DNA of 64,000 nucleotides. Source: Alcanivorax sp. Its GTDB lineage: Bacteria > Pseudomonadota > Gammaproteobacteria > Pseudomonadales > Alcanivoracaceae. Location: assembly GCA_017794945.1 (NCBI GenBank), contig CP051239.1, positions 806,001 to 870,000 on the forward strand. Direction: 5' to 3'. Positions 36,037-45,504 of this stretch are shown here, piece by piece; within the stretch, counting starts at the first letter, position 1, and the number at the start of each line of letters is the position of its first letter. Both the position numbers and the translations under genes were made by a program. A model generated the notes under the pieces. It ran no database searches. It worked only from the letters and a program-made list of their open reading frames with translations, and was not told where the DNA came from.

Positions 36037-36785
36037 CGCGGGTCTCCTGATCGGCGCGGCCGGAATTCTTCCCGGGCCGCGTAGCCGGCGCCGCCGGCCA
36101 CCATCAGCGCGAGCATAAACCAGGTGAGCGCATAGACCAGGTGATTATTGCGGAATTGGATCACGGTGAGGCCGGACACCGGCTGACCGGCACCGCCGCC
36201 TTCAGCCAGCGGCGGCGCCTCGGCGTCGACGAAGTACGGCGCCACCCGGTCCAGGCCACGGGCCTTGGCGATGGCGGCCACGTCGCGGGAATACCAGCGG
36301 TCCTTTTCCGGCGCGTTATCGCGCAGAAAGGCACCGCCCGGTTCGCTGGGGCGCAGCAGGCCGGTGATCGTCACGGGCCCGCGCGGCTCGCCCTCCCGGC
36401 GCTGCGCCCGTTGCCGGTTCTCCGGTGCCACGAAGCCCCGGTTGACCAGTACCGTGGTGCCGTCCTGGCGGCGCAGCGGGGTCAATACCCAGTAACCGCT
36501 GCCGAGAAGGGTGCTGGCCTGCACCAGCGTCTCCTGCTGGTGCAGGAACTCGCCGTGCAGGCGCACCCGCAGGTATTCGTACGCTTGCGGGTCGATGTCG
36601 GCGCCCGCCGGGGCAGCCACCGGCGGCGCGTCCACGCGCTGCTCGACCCGCTCGATCAGGTCCAGCTTCCAGGTCCGCCGTTCCAGCTGCCACTGGCCGA
36701 GCGCCAGGAAGCCGATAAAAGCCAGCAGCGCCAGGGCGCCCCACAGCAGCCGCCCCGGCCAGCGGCGGGCAGTCCGCGGGGCCAT
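36033..36785 (-). CDS. SURF1-family cytochrome oxidase assembly protein
   Basis: 250 residues with two membrane helices (about 13-30 and 214-234) bracketing a periplasmic domain. The start LGQWQLERRTWK and the C-terminal FRNNHLVYALTWFMLALMV are family signatures. SURF1 assists haem insertion or assembly of haem-copper oxidase subunit I in the inner membrane. It begins one base after the cyoD stop and overlaps the sensor kinase gene by four bases. Its presence in a quinol oxidase operon suggests a role for this bo3-type enzyme. Confidence 0.9.
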   Translation of the reverse strand: MAPRTARRWPGRLLWGALALLAFIGFLALGQWQLERRTWKLDLIERVEQRVDAPPVAAPAGADIDPQAYEYLRVRLHGEFLHQQETLVQASTLLGSGYWVLTPLRRQDGTTVLVNRGFVAPENRQRAQRREGEPRGPVTITGLLRPSEPGGAFLRDNAPEKDRWYSRDVAAIAKARGLDRVAPYFVDAEAPPLAEGGGAGQPVSGLTVIQFRNNHLVYALTWFMLALMVAGGAGYAAREEFRPRRSGDPR

Positions 36786-36786
36786 C

Positions 36787-37158
36787 TCAGCCCCAGGGGT
36801 CCTGCATCATCCCCGGCATCATGTTCACGTTCAGGTGGTACATGACCCACAGCGAACCGGCCAGGGTAATGAACACGATCACCGCCGTGAAAATCAGCGC
36901 CAGCATGTTCCAGCCGCCCTGGGAGCGGAAGTTCATGTGCAGGAAATAGATCATGTGCACCACGATCTGCACCGCCGCCAGGCTGAGGATCACCAGGGCG
37001 GTGACGCCGGTGCTCTCGAACACGTCGGCCATCACCACCCAGAACGGGATCACCGTGAGCACCACGGCGAGCACGAAGCCGGTCATGTACCCCTTGAAGG
37101 TACTGTGCGGCGCATCGGGGAGGACGTCGTCGTGAGCCGCGTCGTGATGATCGCTCAT
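36787..37158 (-). CDS. cyoD: Cytochrome bo(3) ubiquinol oxidase subunit IV
   Basis: 123 residues with three membrane helices (about 24-43, 53-72, 83-103). The KGYMTGFVLAVVLTVIPFWVVM start, YFLHMN and WVMYHLNVNMM are typical of CyoD. It stabilises the copper site during oxidase assembly. The ATG overlaps the cyoC stop by four bases. Confidence 0.94.
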   Translation of the reverse strand: MSDHHDAAHDDVLPDAPHSTFKGYMTGFVLAVVLTVIPFWVVMADVFESTGVTALVILSLAAVQIVVHMIYFLHMNFRSQGGWNMLALIFTAVIVFITLAGSLWVMYHLNVNMMPGMMQDPWG

Positions 37159-37787
37159 GGCAGGACTCCCATCAGGTAGACAAAGGTGAACACGCCGATC
37201 CAGACCACATCCAGGAAATGCCAGAACATGGACAGACAGAACAGACGGCGCTGGTTCTCGACGATCAGCCCGTGCTTACGCAGCTGCACCACCAGCACCA
37301 CCAGCCAGATGATACCGAACAGCACGTGCAGGCCGTGCGTACCCACCAGGGCGAAGAAGGAGGTCAGGAAGGCGCTGCGCTGCGGGCCCGCCCCTTCATT
37401 CAACAGATGGGCGAACTCGTACAGCTCCAGGCCCAGGAAGGCCACGCCCAAAAGACCGGTCACCGCCAGCCAGCCGATGGTGGCGCCGACCCGCTTGCGC
37501 TGCGTCTCCAGCATGGCAAAGCCATAGGTGATCGACGACAGCAGCAGGAACGAGGTGTTGATCGCCACCAGCGGCAGATCGAACAGCTCGGCGCCGGTGG
37601 GGCCGCCCGCGTAACTGCGCCCCAGCACGCCATAGGTGGCGAACAGACAGGCGAAGATAAGGCAGTCGCTCATCAGGTAGAGCCAGAACCCCAGCAACGT
37701 GCCGGTTTCCGGGTGATGATCCTCGGTGACGTGAAACTCCAGGGCTTCCACGTCACCGCTTTCCGGGGTGTAGGTGGTCTCAGACAT
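37155..37787 (-). CDS. cyoC: Cytochrome bo(3) ubiquinol oxidase subunit III
   Basis: 210 residues with five membrane helices. [40 protein letters not shown] and the C-terminal [18 protein letters not shown] are conserved in the CyoC/subunit III family. It lies in the inner membrane beside subunit I. It overlaps cyoB by eight bases. Confidence 0.96.
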   Translation of the reverse strand: MSETTYTPESGDVEALEFHVTEDHHPETGTLLGFWLYLMSDCLIFACLFATYGVLGRSYAGGPTGAELFDLPLVAINTSFLLLSSITYGFAMLETQRKRVGATIGWLAVTGLLGVAFLGLELYEFAHLLNEGAGPQRSAFLTSFFALVGTHGLHVLFGIIWLVVLVVQLRKHGLIVENQRRLFCLSMFWHFLDVVWIGVFTFVYLMGVLP

Positions 37788-39786
37788 GGCTGGCTAACAT
37801 CCGCGTACGTTCCGCTTCCACCCGCTCCACTTCTTCGGCGGGAATGTGATAGTCACGGTCATAGTTAAAGGTATGGCCGATGGCGACCGCCAGCAGCGCG
37901 GCGAAGCTCACCCCCGCCAGCAACCACATGTGCCACACCAGGGCGAAGCCCAGCACCGTACTGATACCGGCGAGAATGATGCCCGCGGCGGTATTCTTCG
38001 GCATATGGATGGCCTTGAAGCCCTGCTCCGGCCGGCGGTACTTGTGCTGCTTCATCTGCCACCAGGCATCCAGATCATGCACCCGGGGCGTGAAGGCGAA
38101 GTTGTACTGCGGCGGCGGCGACGAGGTGGCCCACTCCAGGGTGCGGCCGTCCCAGGGGTCGCCGGTGGTGTCGCGCAGCTGATCCCGGCGACGGTGGCTC
38201 ACCACCAACTGCACGATGAAGAACAGAATACCCAGGGCGATCAGGAAGGCGCCGAAGGCGGCCACCTGGAACCAGAACTGCATGGCGGCGTCTTCCTCGA
38301 ACTGGCTCATGCGCCGGGTGACGCCCATCAGGCCGAGCACGTACAGCGGCATGAAGGCGAAGTAGAAGCCGATGGTCCAGAACCAGAACGACATCTTGCC
38401 CCAGAACGGGTCCAGCTTGTAACCGAACGCCTTGGGATACCAGTAAGTGATACCCGCGAACAGACCGAACAGCACACCACCGATAATCACGTTATGGAAA
38501 TGCGCCACCAGGAACAGGCTGTTGTGCAGCACGAAGTCCGCCGGCGGCACCGCCAGCAACACACCGGTCATGCCACCGATCACGAAGGTGATGATGAAAC
38601 CGATGGTCCACAGCATGGGCACCTCGAAGCGGATGCGGCCCCGGTACATGGTGAACAGCCAGTTGAAAATCTTCGCCCCGGTGGGGATCGAGATGATCAT
38701 GGTGGTGATGCCGAAGAACGAATTCACGCTGGCCCCCGACCCCATGGTGAAGAAGTGGTGCAGCCAGACCATGTAGGAGAGCACCGTGATCACCACCGTG
38801 GCGTAGACCATGGAGGCATAGCCGAACAGGCGCTTGCCGCTGTAGGTGGACACCACTTCGGAGAAGATACCGAAGGCCGGCAGAATCAGGATGTACACCT
38901 CCGGGTGACCCCAGATCCAGATCAGGTTGATGTACATCATCACGTTGCCGCCCAGATCATTGGTGAAGAAGGCGGTGCCGAGATAACGGTCCAGCAGCAG
39001 CATGCCCAGCACCGCGGTGAGTACCGGGAAGGCGGCGACGATCAGGACGTTGGTGCACAGGGAGGTCCAGGTGAACACCGGCATTTTCATCAGATTCATG
39101 CCGGGGGCGCGCATCTTGACGATGGTCACCAACAGGTTGATGCCCGATAGCAAGGTGCCCACCCCGGCGATCTGTAGCGCCCATAGATAGTAATCCACCC
39201 CCACCCCGGGGCTTTCCATGATCCCCGATAACGGCGGGTAGGCCAGCCAGCCGGTCTTGGCGAACTCACCGATGAACAGGGACGCCATCACCAGGGCGGC
39301 GCCGCTGGCGGTCATCCAGAAGCTGAAGTTATTGAGAAACGGGAAGGCCACATCCCGGGCGCCGATCTGCAACGGAATGATGTAGTTCATGATGCCGGTG
39401 ATCAGCGGCATGGCGACGAAGAAGATCATGATCACGCCGTGGGCGGTAAAGATCTGATCGTAATGATCCGGTGGCAGGTAACCGGTGGCGTCGCCGAACG
39501 CCCAGGCCTGCTGAATGCGCATCATGATGGCGTCGGCAAAGCCGCGCAGCAGCATCACCAGACCCAGCACCATGTACATGATGCCGATCTTTTTGTGGTC
39601 GATACTGGTGAACCACTCTTTCCACAGATAGCCCCAGACGCGGTAGTAGGTCAGCGCCCCCAACAGGGCGACGCCGCCGATCGCCACGACCACGAACGTT
39701 GCCACGATCACCGGCTCATGGAGCGGAATGGCGTCCCAGGACAGACGTCCGAAAATCAGCTGGGTGAGATCGAGTTGCTCAAGCAT
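37780..39786 (-). CDS. cyoB: Cytochrome bo(3) ubiquinol oxidase subunit I
   Basis: 668 residues with about 15 membrane helices. It binds low-spin haem, high-spin haem and CuB and pumps protons. The motif [15 protein letters not shown] carries the CuB histidine, the proton-channel Glu and the cross-linked Tyr. HHFFTMG gives the other CuB histidines. [11 protein letters not shown] holds the haem histidines, and an N-terminal AHGVIMIFF segment is also present. The length and N-terminal extension match CyoB rather than cytochrome c oxidase. Confidence 0.98.
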   Translation of the reverse strand: MLEQLDLTQLIFGRLSWDAIPLHEPVIVATFVVVAIGGVALLGALTYYRVWGYLWKEWFTSIDHKKIGIMYMVLGLVMLLRGFADAIMMRIQQAWAFGDATGYLPPDHYDQIFTAHGVIMIFFVAMPLITGIMNYIIPLQIGARDVAFPFLNNFSFWMTASGAALVMASLFIGEFAKTGWLAYPPLSGIMESPGVGVDYYLWALQIAGVGTLLSGINLLVTIVKMRAPGMNLMKMPVFTWTSLCTNVLIVAAFPVLTAVLGMLLLDRYLGTAFFTNDLGGNVMMYINLIWIWGHPEVYILILPAFGIFSEVVSTYSGKRLFGYASMVYATVVITVLSYMVWLHHFFTMGSGASVNSFFGITTMIISIPTGAKIFNWLFTMYRGRIRFEVPMLWTIGFIITFVIGGMTGVLLAVPPADFVLHNSLFLVAHFHNVIIGGVLFGLFAGITYWYPKAFGYKLDPFWGKMSFWFWTIGFYFAFMPLYVLGLMGVTRRMSQFEEDAAMQFWFQVAAFGAFLIALGILFFIVQLVVSHRRRDQLRDTTGDPWDGRTLEWATSSPPPQYNFAFTPRVHDLDAWWQMKQHKYRRPEQGFKAIHMPKNTAAGIILAGISTVLGFALVWHMWLLAGVSFAALLAVAIGHTFNYDRDYHIPAEEVERVEAERTRMLASHV

Positions 39787-39788
39787 GT

Positions 39789-40745
39789 TCAGTTCCCATG
39801 AGATCCGTGGTCATGATCCGGTTCGTGATGATCCATCATGTCCTTCATGCACACCGTGCCCGGGTCCACGCAGCGGTTCAGGATGGCGTCATACAGCCCG
39901 GGATCGACATCGGCGTAATAGCGCACCGGTTCCTTCTGGCTGGGTTCGGCGAGTTGCTTGTAGGACGCCCGGCTGAGCTCGCCGCCATCGTCACGCACCT
40001 TTTCCACCCAGTCTTCAAAGTCCGCCTCCGTTTCCAGGCCGTGGAAATGGAAGCGCATGTGGGAGAAACCGGCGCCGCTGTAGTTGGCGGAGAAACCGTC
40101 GTACACGCCGGGCTCGTTGATCACGCCGTGCAGCTTGGTCTCCATGCCCGCCATGGAATAGATCTGCCCGGCCAGCGCGGGGATGTAGAACGAGTTCATG
40201 TTCGAGTGCGAGGTGATCTCGAAGCGGATCGGCCGGTCCACCGGCGCCGCCAGTTCGTTGACGGTGGCGATGCCCTGCTCCGGATAGAAGAACAGCCATT
40301 TCCACTCCAGCGACACCACCTGCACCACCAGCGGCTCGGTGCCTTCGGGCACCGGGCGGCTGGCGTCGATGCGGTCCAGCGGGCGATACGGGTCCAGCTT
40401 ATGGGTGCTCACCCAGGTGATCGCGCCCAGCGCGATGATGATCAGCAACGGCACCGCCCAGATCACCAGCTCGAGCATGGTCGAGTGATCCCAGTCCGGC
40501 GAATACTCCGCGTCCCGGTTGGAAGCGCGATACCGCCAGGCGAACATCAGCGTCATGATGATCACCGGCACGATCACGATCAGCATCAGACCGGTGGCCC
40601 AGAGAATCAGATCACGCTGTTGCATGGCGACATCGCCAGAGGGCGACATCACCACCATGTCACAGCCCGCCAGCAGGGCCAGGGGAACGGATAGAAGGGC
40701 GCCTCGAAGCGGCCTGGATAATGAAAACAGCTTGGGAAATGCCAT
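39789..40745 (-). CDS. cyoA: Cytochrome bo(3) ubiquinol oxidase subunit II
   Basis: 318 residues. A lipoprotein signal ends LLAGC (Cys28) and two membrane helices follow. The cupredoxin domain contains [22 protein letters not shown] and [17 protein letters not shown]. The CuA ligand set CxxxC/HxxM is absent, so it is a quinol, not cytochrome c, oxidase. The last 20 residues are His/Asp-rich ([14 protein letters not shown]), a possible metal-binding tail. The start at 40745 puts the lipobox at a normal distance; an ATG at 40817 would give an overlong signal region. It is the first gene of the seven-gene operon. Confidence 0.95.
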   Translation of the reverse strand: MAFPKLFSLSRPLRGALLSVPLALLAGCDMVVMSPSGDVAMQQRDLILWATGLMLIVIVPVIIMTLMFAWRYRASNRDAEYSPDWDHSTMLELVIWAVPLLIIIALGAITWVSTHKLDPYRPLDRIDASRPVPEGTEPLVVQVVSLEWKWLFFYPEQGIATVNELAAPVDRPIRFEITSHSNMNSFYIPALAGQIYSMAGMETKLHGVINEPGVYDGFSANYSGAGFSHMRFHFHGLETEADFEDWVEKVRDDGGELSRASYKQLAEPSQKEPVRYYADVDPGLYDAILNRCVDPGTVCMKDMMDHHEPDHDHGSHGN

Positions 40746-40811
40746 TGCCGGATCAGGATTTGTGGCCCACGATACGAACGACTCTACTCGTTGGGGGACG
40801 TCGCGGGAATT

Positions 40812-40824
40812 GGACATTTTGTCC
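40812..40824. promoter_or_regulatory. Palindrome in the cyoA / transporter divergent region
   Basis: GGACA-TTT-TGTCC is a 13-base perfect palindrome, 67 bases upstream of the cyoA start and 89 upstream of the transporter start. It could be an operator for either gene. The binding protein is unknown. Confidence 0.35.
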
Positions 40825-40871
40825 TATGGCGGCGCCCCCGGGTTCAGGCGATGCTATGCATTGGTCGTCCG

Positions 40872-40901
40872 TTGACGTGCTTAACCCTTTGTTTGCATAA
40901 A
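40872..40901 (+). promoter_or_regulatory. Possible promoter of the MHS transporter gene
   Basis: TTGACG (40872-40877) and CATAAA (40896-40901) are 18 bases apart. The start codon is only 11 bases beyond the -10, so the leader would be very short. Confidence 0.35.
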
Positions 40902-40912
40902 GAGCCAGCATC

Positions 40913-42247
40913 ATGTCCAGCAGCCAAGATCAAACCACGACGCCCGTCACTACCCTGGAACAGGATCTGCGTAATACCACCGCCGACCGCTCCAAGGTGG
41001 CGCCCGGGGAAATCGCCGTGGGCGTGGTGATCGGCCGCGCCTCGGAGTACTTCGATTTCTTCGTGTTCGGCATCGCCTCGGTGCTGGTGTTCCCCTACGT
41101 ATTCTTCCCGTTCCTGGGGCGCCTGGAAGGCATGCTGGCGGCGTTCATTATTTTTTCGTTCGCGTTCCTGGCCCGGCCCTTCGGCACCGCCCTGTTCATG
41201 ACCATCCAGCGGCACTGGGGCCGCGGCGTGAAACTCACCGTGGCGCTGTTCATGCTGGGCACCGCCACCGTCGGCATGGCGTTGCTGCCCACCTACGACA
41301 CCCTGGGCGTCTGGACCATCCTGCTGCTGGCACTGTTCCGTATTCTCCAGGGCTTTGCGCTGGGCGGTTCCTGGGACGGCCTGCCCTCTCTGCTGGCACT
41401 GAACGCGCCGCGCGATCGGCGCAGCTGGTACGCCATGCTCGGCCAGCTCGGCGCGCCGATCGGCTTCCTGGTGGCCGCGGCCCTGTTCCTGTACCTGGTG
41501 CTGAGCCTCTCCAGTGAGGATTTCCTGGGCTGGGGCTGGCGCTACCCGTTCTTCGTCGCTTTCGCGATCAACGTGGTGGCGCTGTTCGCGCGCCTGCGCC
41601 TGGTGGTCACCGATGAGTACACCCGCGCCCTGGAAGAAGGCGAACTGGAGCCCATCGGCACCCGCGAGATGCTGCGCCGGCAGGGCTACAACATCTTTAT
41701 CGGCTCGTTCGCGGCGCTGGCCAGCTACGCCCTGTTCCACATGGTGACCATTTTTCCGTTGTCCTGGATCAGCTTTAACGAAAGCCAGTCGATCCACGAC
41801 GTGCTCGGCGTCCAGCTCGCCGGCGCGGTGCTCGCCGTGTTCGGCACCATCGCCTCCGGCTGGATCGCCGATCGCATCGGCAAGCGCACCACGGTGGCTT
41901 TGCTGGCCTGTCTGATCGGTGTCTTCGCGCTGTTCACGCCGATGCTGCTGGACGGCTCCCCGGTCCAGCAGGACGCCTTTATCCTGATCGGCTTCGCCCT
42001 GCTGGGCGTCTCCTACGGCCAGGCCGCCGGCACCGTGACCACCAACTTCGAGCGCCGCTTCCGCTACACCGGGGCGGCCTTCACCTCGGATTTCGCCTGG
42101 CTGTTCGGCGCCGCCTTCGCGCCGCTGGTGGCGCTCGGGCTGTCGGCCAACTTCGGCCTCGCCTACGTCAGTGTCTACCTGCTCTCCGGGGTGGTCTGCA
42201 CGCTGCTGGCGTTGCGCATCAACAAATCGCTGGAAGCCAGCGACTAG
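40913..42247 (+). CDS. MFS transporter, metabolite:H+ symporter (MHS) type
   Basis: 444 residues with about 12 membrane helices. The MHS hallmarks are IGRASEYFDFFVFGIASVLVFP in helix 1, the cytoplasmic loop RIGKRTTV between helices 8 and 9, and RILQGFALGGSWDG in helix 4. Family members import organic acids, betaine or related compounds with protons. Many MHS proteins carry a YD motif in helix 1 that is YF-D here. The substrate is not predictable. Divergent from cyoA; convergent with the next gene. Confidence 0.85.
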   Translation: MSSSQDQTTTPVTTLEQDLRNTTADRSKVAPGEIAVGVVIGRASEYFDFFVFGIASVLVFPYVFFPFLGRLEGMLAAFIIFSFAFLARPFGTALFMTIQRHWGRGVKLTVALFMLGTATVGMALLPTYDTLGVWTILLLALFRILQGFALGGSWDGLPSLLALNAPRDRRSWYAMLGQLGAPIGFLVAAALFLYLVLSLSSEDFLGWGWRYPFFVAFAINVVALFARLRLVVTDEYTRALEEGELEPIGTREMLRRQGYNIFIGSFAALASYALFHMVTIFPLSWISFNESQSIHDVLGVQLAGAVLAVFGTIASGWIADRIGKRTTVALLACLIGVFALFTPMLLDGSPVQQDAFILIGFALLGVSYGQAAGTVTTNFERRFRYTGAAFTSDFAWLFGAAFAPLVALGLSANFGLAYVSVYLLSGVVCTLLALRINKSLEASD

Positions 42248-42254
42248 GGCCTGT

Positions 42255-43160
42255 TCACACCAGGAAAGGCCGGGCGGCGTCGATGACGGCGTCCGGCGCT
42301 TCGGTCTGTGGGTAGTGGCCGACGCCGGCCAGTTCCACCACGTCCGGGTCGGGAATCAGCTCCCGGTAGCGCGCCACCATGTGGCCGCCGGACACCGGGT
42401 CCTCGGTGCCGTCGATCAAACGCACCGGGATACCGCGCCGCGCCGCGTCGCGCAGAGCGCCCACCCAGCGTTCACGGTGGCGGCGCCGCTCTTCCATGTA
42501 GCGAATCAGGCGCGGCATCACCGCGCGGCCGTTTCGGTGCTGCAGCAACGCCCAATAACCCGCCACTTCGCCGTCCGGCAGGGGCCGGGCGCAGATGTGG
42601 CGGAAGGTGGCTTCCATCTTCTCGAAGGTGAAGAACTTCACCACCAGGGGGCCGAGCGGGCTGATCAGCAGTTTCTGCAGGCGCACCGGCAGGTGGGTTT
42701 CCGGGAACAGGCCGCCGTTGAGCAGCACCACCTTGTCGATCTCCAGGCCGGGCTGTTGCCGGTCGGCGCGCTCGCCGTGGCGGGCCAGCAGCTCCTGGGT
42801 GACGGTGTCGCCGTAGTCGTGGGCCAGTATCCGGCAGCGGGCCACGCCCAGCCTGGCGAGCAGGGCTTCCACCATGTCCGCCTGGGCGAGAATGCTGTAG
42901 GGAAAGCGGCGCGGCTTGGCGCTGAGCCCGAAGCCCAGCAGGTCCATCATGATCACCCGGTAGTCGGCGGTGAACGCCGGCAGGATGTGCCGCCAGTCCC
43001 AACTGGCGGTGGGAAAGCCGTGGATCATCACCAGCACCGGACGGTCGGCGCCGCCCTCATCCCGGTACCAGATGTCCTGGCCGTTCCAGTCGAAGGTGGC
43101 ACCGCCGGCCCGCCAGGTCTCGATCGCCTGGAGGGCGGGCTGGTGTGGGTCAGAGGGCAT
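42255..43160 (-). CDS. Alpha/beta hydrolase (haloalkane dehalogenase / epoxide hydrolase-like)
   Basis: 301 residues. The oxyanion motif VMIHGFPTASWDW and an aspartate nucleophile in LAHDYGDTVTQ put it in the Asp-nucleophile subgroup of haloalkane dehalogenases and epoxide hydrolases. The acid is probably in DGTEDPVSG and the histidine in GVGHYPQTEAP. A cap domain spans about 130-215. No signal peptide is seen, so it is probably cytoplasmic. The substrate is unknown. It lies 38 bases downstream of the reductase gene in the same direction and could be co-transcribed. Confidence 0.82.
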   Translation of the reverse strand: MPSDPHQPALQAIETWRAGGATFDWNGQDIWYRDEGGADRPVLVMIHGFPTASWDWRHILPAFTADYRVIMMDLLGFGLSAKPRRFPYSILAQADMVEALLARLGVARCRILAHDYGDTVTQELLARHGERADRQQPGLEIDKVVLLNGGLFPETHLPVRLQKLLISPLGPLVVKFFTFEKMEATFRHICARPLPDGEVAGYWALLQHRNGRAVMPRLIRYMEERRRHRERWVGALRDAARRGIPVRLIDGTEDPVSGGHMVARYRELIPDPDVVELAGVGHYPQTEAPDAVIDAARPFLV

Positions 43161-43198
43161 CGGTGTTCTCCTTGTTATCGCCCGCGCCGCGAGTGCCG

Positions 43199-44311
43199 CT
43201 AGCTCAGTGAGCCCAACGCCGCCTTGGTGAACGGCTCGATCTCATCATGCTGGCCGTCGCGCATTTTGACCAGCCAGTTGGGGTCCTGCAGCAAGGCTCG
43301 GCCCACCGCGATCAGGTCGAACTCGTCCGCCGCCATGCGCTTGGCCAGGTCCTCGATGCCCTTGGGGTTGGCGTTGCCGCCGATGCCCTGGTTGTTGGCG
43401 CCGATAAAGTCGTCGTCCAGCCCCACGCTGCCCACGGAGATCACCGGCTTGCCGGTGAGCTTGCGGGTCCAGCCGGCCAGGTTCAGGTCGGAGCCTTCGA
43501 ATTCAGGGGTCCAGAAGCGGCGCGTGGAGGCGTGGAACACGTCCACGCCGGCGTCGGTGAACAGCGTCAGGAAGCGCTCCAGCTCTTCCGGGGTTTCCGC
43601 CAGACGCGCTTCGTAATCCTGCTGCTTCCACTGGGAAAAGCGCAGCACGATGGCGAAGTCCTCGCCCACCGCGGCGCGCACCGCCTCGACGATTTCCACG
43701 CCGAAGCGGGCGCGGTTTTCCAGGGAGCCGCCGTACTGGTCGTCACGCTGGTTGGTGCCTTCCCAGAAGAACTGGTCCAGCAGGTAGCCGTGGGCGCCGT
43801 GGATCTCCACGCCGTCGAAGCCGATCTCCTTGGCGGCGCGGGCGGAATCCGCGAACGCCTGGATCACGTCCTGGATGTCCTTCAGGGTCATGGCTTCGCC
43901 ATTGGGCTTGCCGGGCTTGAACAGGCCGGACGGGGAGTAACCGGGGGCGTCCTTGTCCGGGCCCACGCCGGGCCGGCGGGTGCCGCCCACGTGCCAGAGC
44001 TGGGGAATGATGGCGCCGTTGGCGGCGTGCACCTGGCGCACCACTTCCTTCCAGCCGTTGAGCGCCGCTTCGCCATGGAACGCCGGCACGCTGTCGTGGC
44101 CCGGCGCGCCGGGGTGACCCACGGTGGTGCCCTCGGTGATCAGCAGCCCCACTTCGCCCTCGGCGCGGCGCCGGTAGTAGCCGGCCACTTCCTCGGTGGG
44201 CACCTGGCCCGGTGAGAAATTGCGGGTCATGGGCGCCATCGCCACCCGGTTACGCAGCTTCAGGGATTTGCATTCAAAAGGACGGAACAAAGGGGCCAGA
44301 TCAGCGCTCAT
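43199..44311 (-). CDS. NADH:flavin oxidoreductase, old yellow enzyme family
   Basis: 370 residues of the FMN TIM-barrel ene-reductase family. Key segments are LKLRNRVAMAPMTRNFSPG at the N-terminus, the catalytic EIHGAHGYLLDQFFWEGTNQRDDQYGGSLENRARF around residue 177, and AVGRALLQDPNW near the FMN phosphate site. Such enzymes reduce activated alkenes, quinones or nitro compounds with NAD(P)H. The ATG at 44311 follows GGAG with a 7-base gap. It is divergent from an HxlR regulator across a symmetric operator, so it is probably its target. Confidence 0.9.
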   Translation of the reverse strand: MSADLAPLFRPFECKSLKLRNRVAMAPMTRNFSPGQVPTEEVAGYYRRRAEGEVGLLITEGTTVGHPGAPGHDSVPAFHGEAALNGWKEVVRQVHAANGAIIPQLWHVGGTRRPGVGPDKDAPGYSPSGLFKPGKPNGEAMTLKDIQDVIQAFADSARAAKEIGFDGVEIHGAHGYLLDQFFWEGTNQRDDQYGGSLENRARFGVEIVEAVRAAVGEDFAIVLRFSQWKQQDYEARLAETPEELERFLTLFTDAGVDVFHASTRRFWTPEFEGSDLNLAGWTRKLTGKPVISVGSVGLDDDFIGANNQGIGGNANPKGIEDLAKRMAADEFDLIAVGRALLQDPNWLVKMRDGQHDEIEPFTKAALGSLS

Positions 44312-44349
44312 TGGGGCACTCCAGACAGGGATACGATAACAGGCAATTC

Positions 44350-44396
44350 GGTTGCGTTTCGAAACCGTACCCATAACGGTTTCTTCTTGCAACCGT
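44350..44396. promoter_or_regulatory. Nested, perfectly symmetric operator between the reductase and HxlR genes
   Basis: Outer arms CGGTTGC (44350-44356) and GCAACCG (44390-44396) and inner arms GAAACCGT (44362-44369) and ACGGTTTC (44377-44384) share one centre. Gaps are 5 bases on each side and 7 in the middle. The half-sites are related (AACCGTA occurs in both). The arrangement fits two cooperating dimers of the adjacent HxlR protein repressing both divergent genes. Confidence 0.75.
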
Positions 44397-44414
44397 ATTT
44401 GGCACACTGCCCCC

Positions 44415-44873
44415 ATGGTCCGTAAACGATTTCCCGACACCCACTGCTCCGTGGCCCGCGCCCTCAATGACGTGGGCGACTGGTGGTCCCTTCTGGTGGT
44501 GAAAGAAGCCATGCTCGGCACCCGCCGGTTCGTGGACTTTCAGCAGAACCTCGGCATCGCCCGCAATATTCTCTGCGACCGTCTGGCGCGGCTGCTGGAG
44601 AACGGCGTGCTGATCAAGCAGGACGTGGGCGAGCACGGCACCCGCTACGAGTACCGGCTCACCGACAAGGGGCGGGATCTGTTCACGGTGATCACCGCGC
44701 TGCGTCAGTGGAGCGACCGCTGGAACGGGGAAAGCGACGGCCCGGAACTGGTCGACCGGGCCAACGGCGAACCGGTGCGGACCGTGGCGGTGCAAAGCCG
44801 CGATGGCCGCGCGCTGGACGTGCGCGCGGTGGTCTACCGGGATTCGTCGGACACCGACAGCGCCGCGGGCTGA
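44415..44873 (+). CDS. HxlR/DUF24-family transcriptional regulator
   Basis: 152 residues. The winged helix-turn-helix covers about 15-105, with the conserved CSVARALNDVGDWWSLLVVKEAMLG and RFVDFQQNLGIARNILCDRLARLLENGVL. Cys11 is at the position of the redox-sensing cysteine in YodB/HypR-type members, which respond to quinones or hypochlorite. The ATG at 44415 has no Shine-Dalgarno sequence. It is divergent from an ene-reductase, a pairing seen for electrophile sensors. Its 3' end overlaps the next gene by 40 bases on the opposite strand. Confidence 0.88.
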   Translation: MVRKRFPDTHCSVARALNDVGDWWSLLVVKEAMLGTRRFVDFQQNLGIARNILCDRLARLLENGVLIKQDVGEHGTRYEYRLTDKGRDLFTVITALRQWSDRWNGESDGPELVDRANGEPVRTVAVQSRDGRALDVRAVVYRDSSDTDSAAG

Positions 44874-45424
44874 TCCTCCAGCTCGATGCGGCGCGCCTTC
44901 CAGTAACGCTCCTTCCAATAGACGTTGTTCAGCGACGAGGTCATCACGCCGCGGCTGGTGGAGGCATGCAGAAAGCGCTTGCCGCCCATGTAGATGCCCA
45001 CATGGCGCTGGCGGAAGCCGGTCTTGAAGAACACCAGATCGCCGGCCTGCAGCTGCGAGCGGCTCACCCTCTCCCCCTCCCGGGCCAGTTCCTCGGTGGT
45101 GCGCGGCAGGTCGACGCCGAGCTTTGACCGGAAGGTGATCTGCACGAAGGCGGAACAGTCCACGCCGGCCTCGCTGCTGCCGCCAAGCCGGTACGGCACG
45201 CCGCGCCAGCGCTCCGCCTGGGCGCGCAGCAGCGGCAGCACCGGCGAGCTCTCGCCCCCGGCGCCCTGGGCGGGCACGTCGTCGCGTAGCAGCGGCGGCG
45301 GCTCGCCGCCGGCGGCACGCTCTTCCACATGGGGCGCCGGGCGGCTGGCGCAGCCGACAAGCAACGCCGCCAGTATCAAAAGCACCGGCAGTGAGGCGCG
45401 CTGAAGAACGGGGGCAAAAAGCAC
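44834..45424 (-). CDS. NlpC/P60 family lipoprotein (peptidoglycan endopeptidase)
   Basis: 196 residues. The lipoprotein signal ends LLVGC (Cys25). After a Pro/Glu-rich linker comes the NlpC/P60 domain with Cys90 (GVDCSAFVQ), His in RHVGIYMGG and His in FLHASTSRGV, the expected Cys-His-His triad. The likely role is cleavage of peptide cross-links of peptidoglycan at the outer membrane, as for E. coli Spr/MepS. The GTG start at 45424 places the lipobox correctly and has GGAG about 10 bases upstream. An upstream alternative at 45502 has an implausible leader. Confidence 0.86.
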   Translation of the reverse strand: MLFAPVLQRASLPVLLILAALLVGCASRPAPHVEERAAGGEPPPLLRDDVPAQGAGGESSPVLPLLRAQAERWRGVPYRLGGSSEAGVDCSAFVQITFRSKLGVDLPRTTEELAREGERVSRSQLQAGDLVFFKTGFRQRHVGIYMGGKRFLHASTSRGVMTSSLNNVYWKERYWKARRIELEDQPAALSVSDESR

Positions 45425-45504
45425 GGAAACGGCGTCTCCCTGGGTTTTCGGAACAGCGTTTTGCGGACTATACCGCCGGCCGGCGGCGCCCGCCAACGCC
45501 AAAG

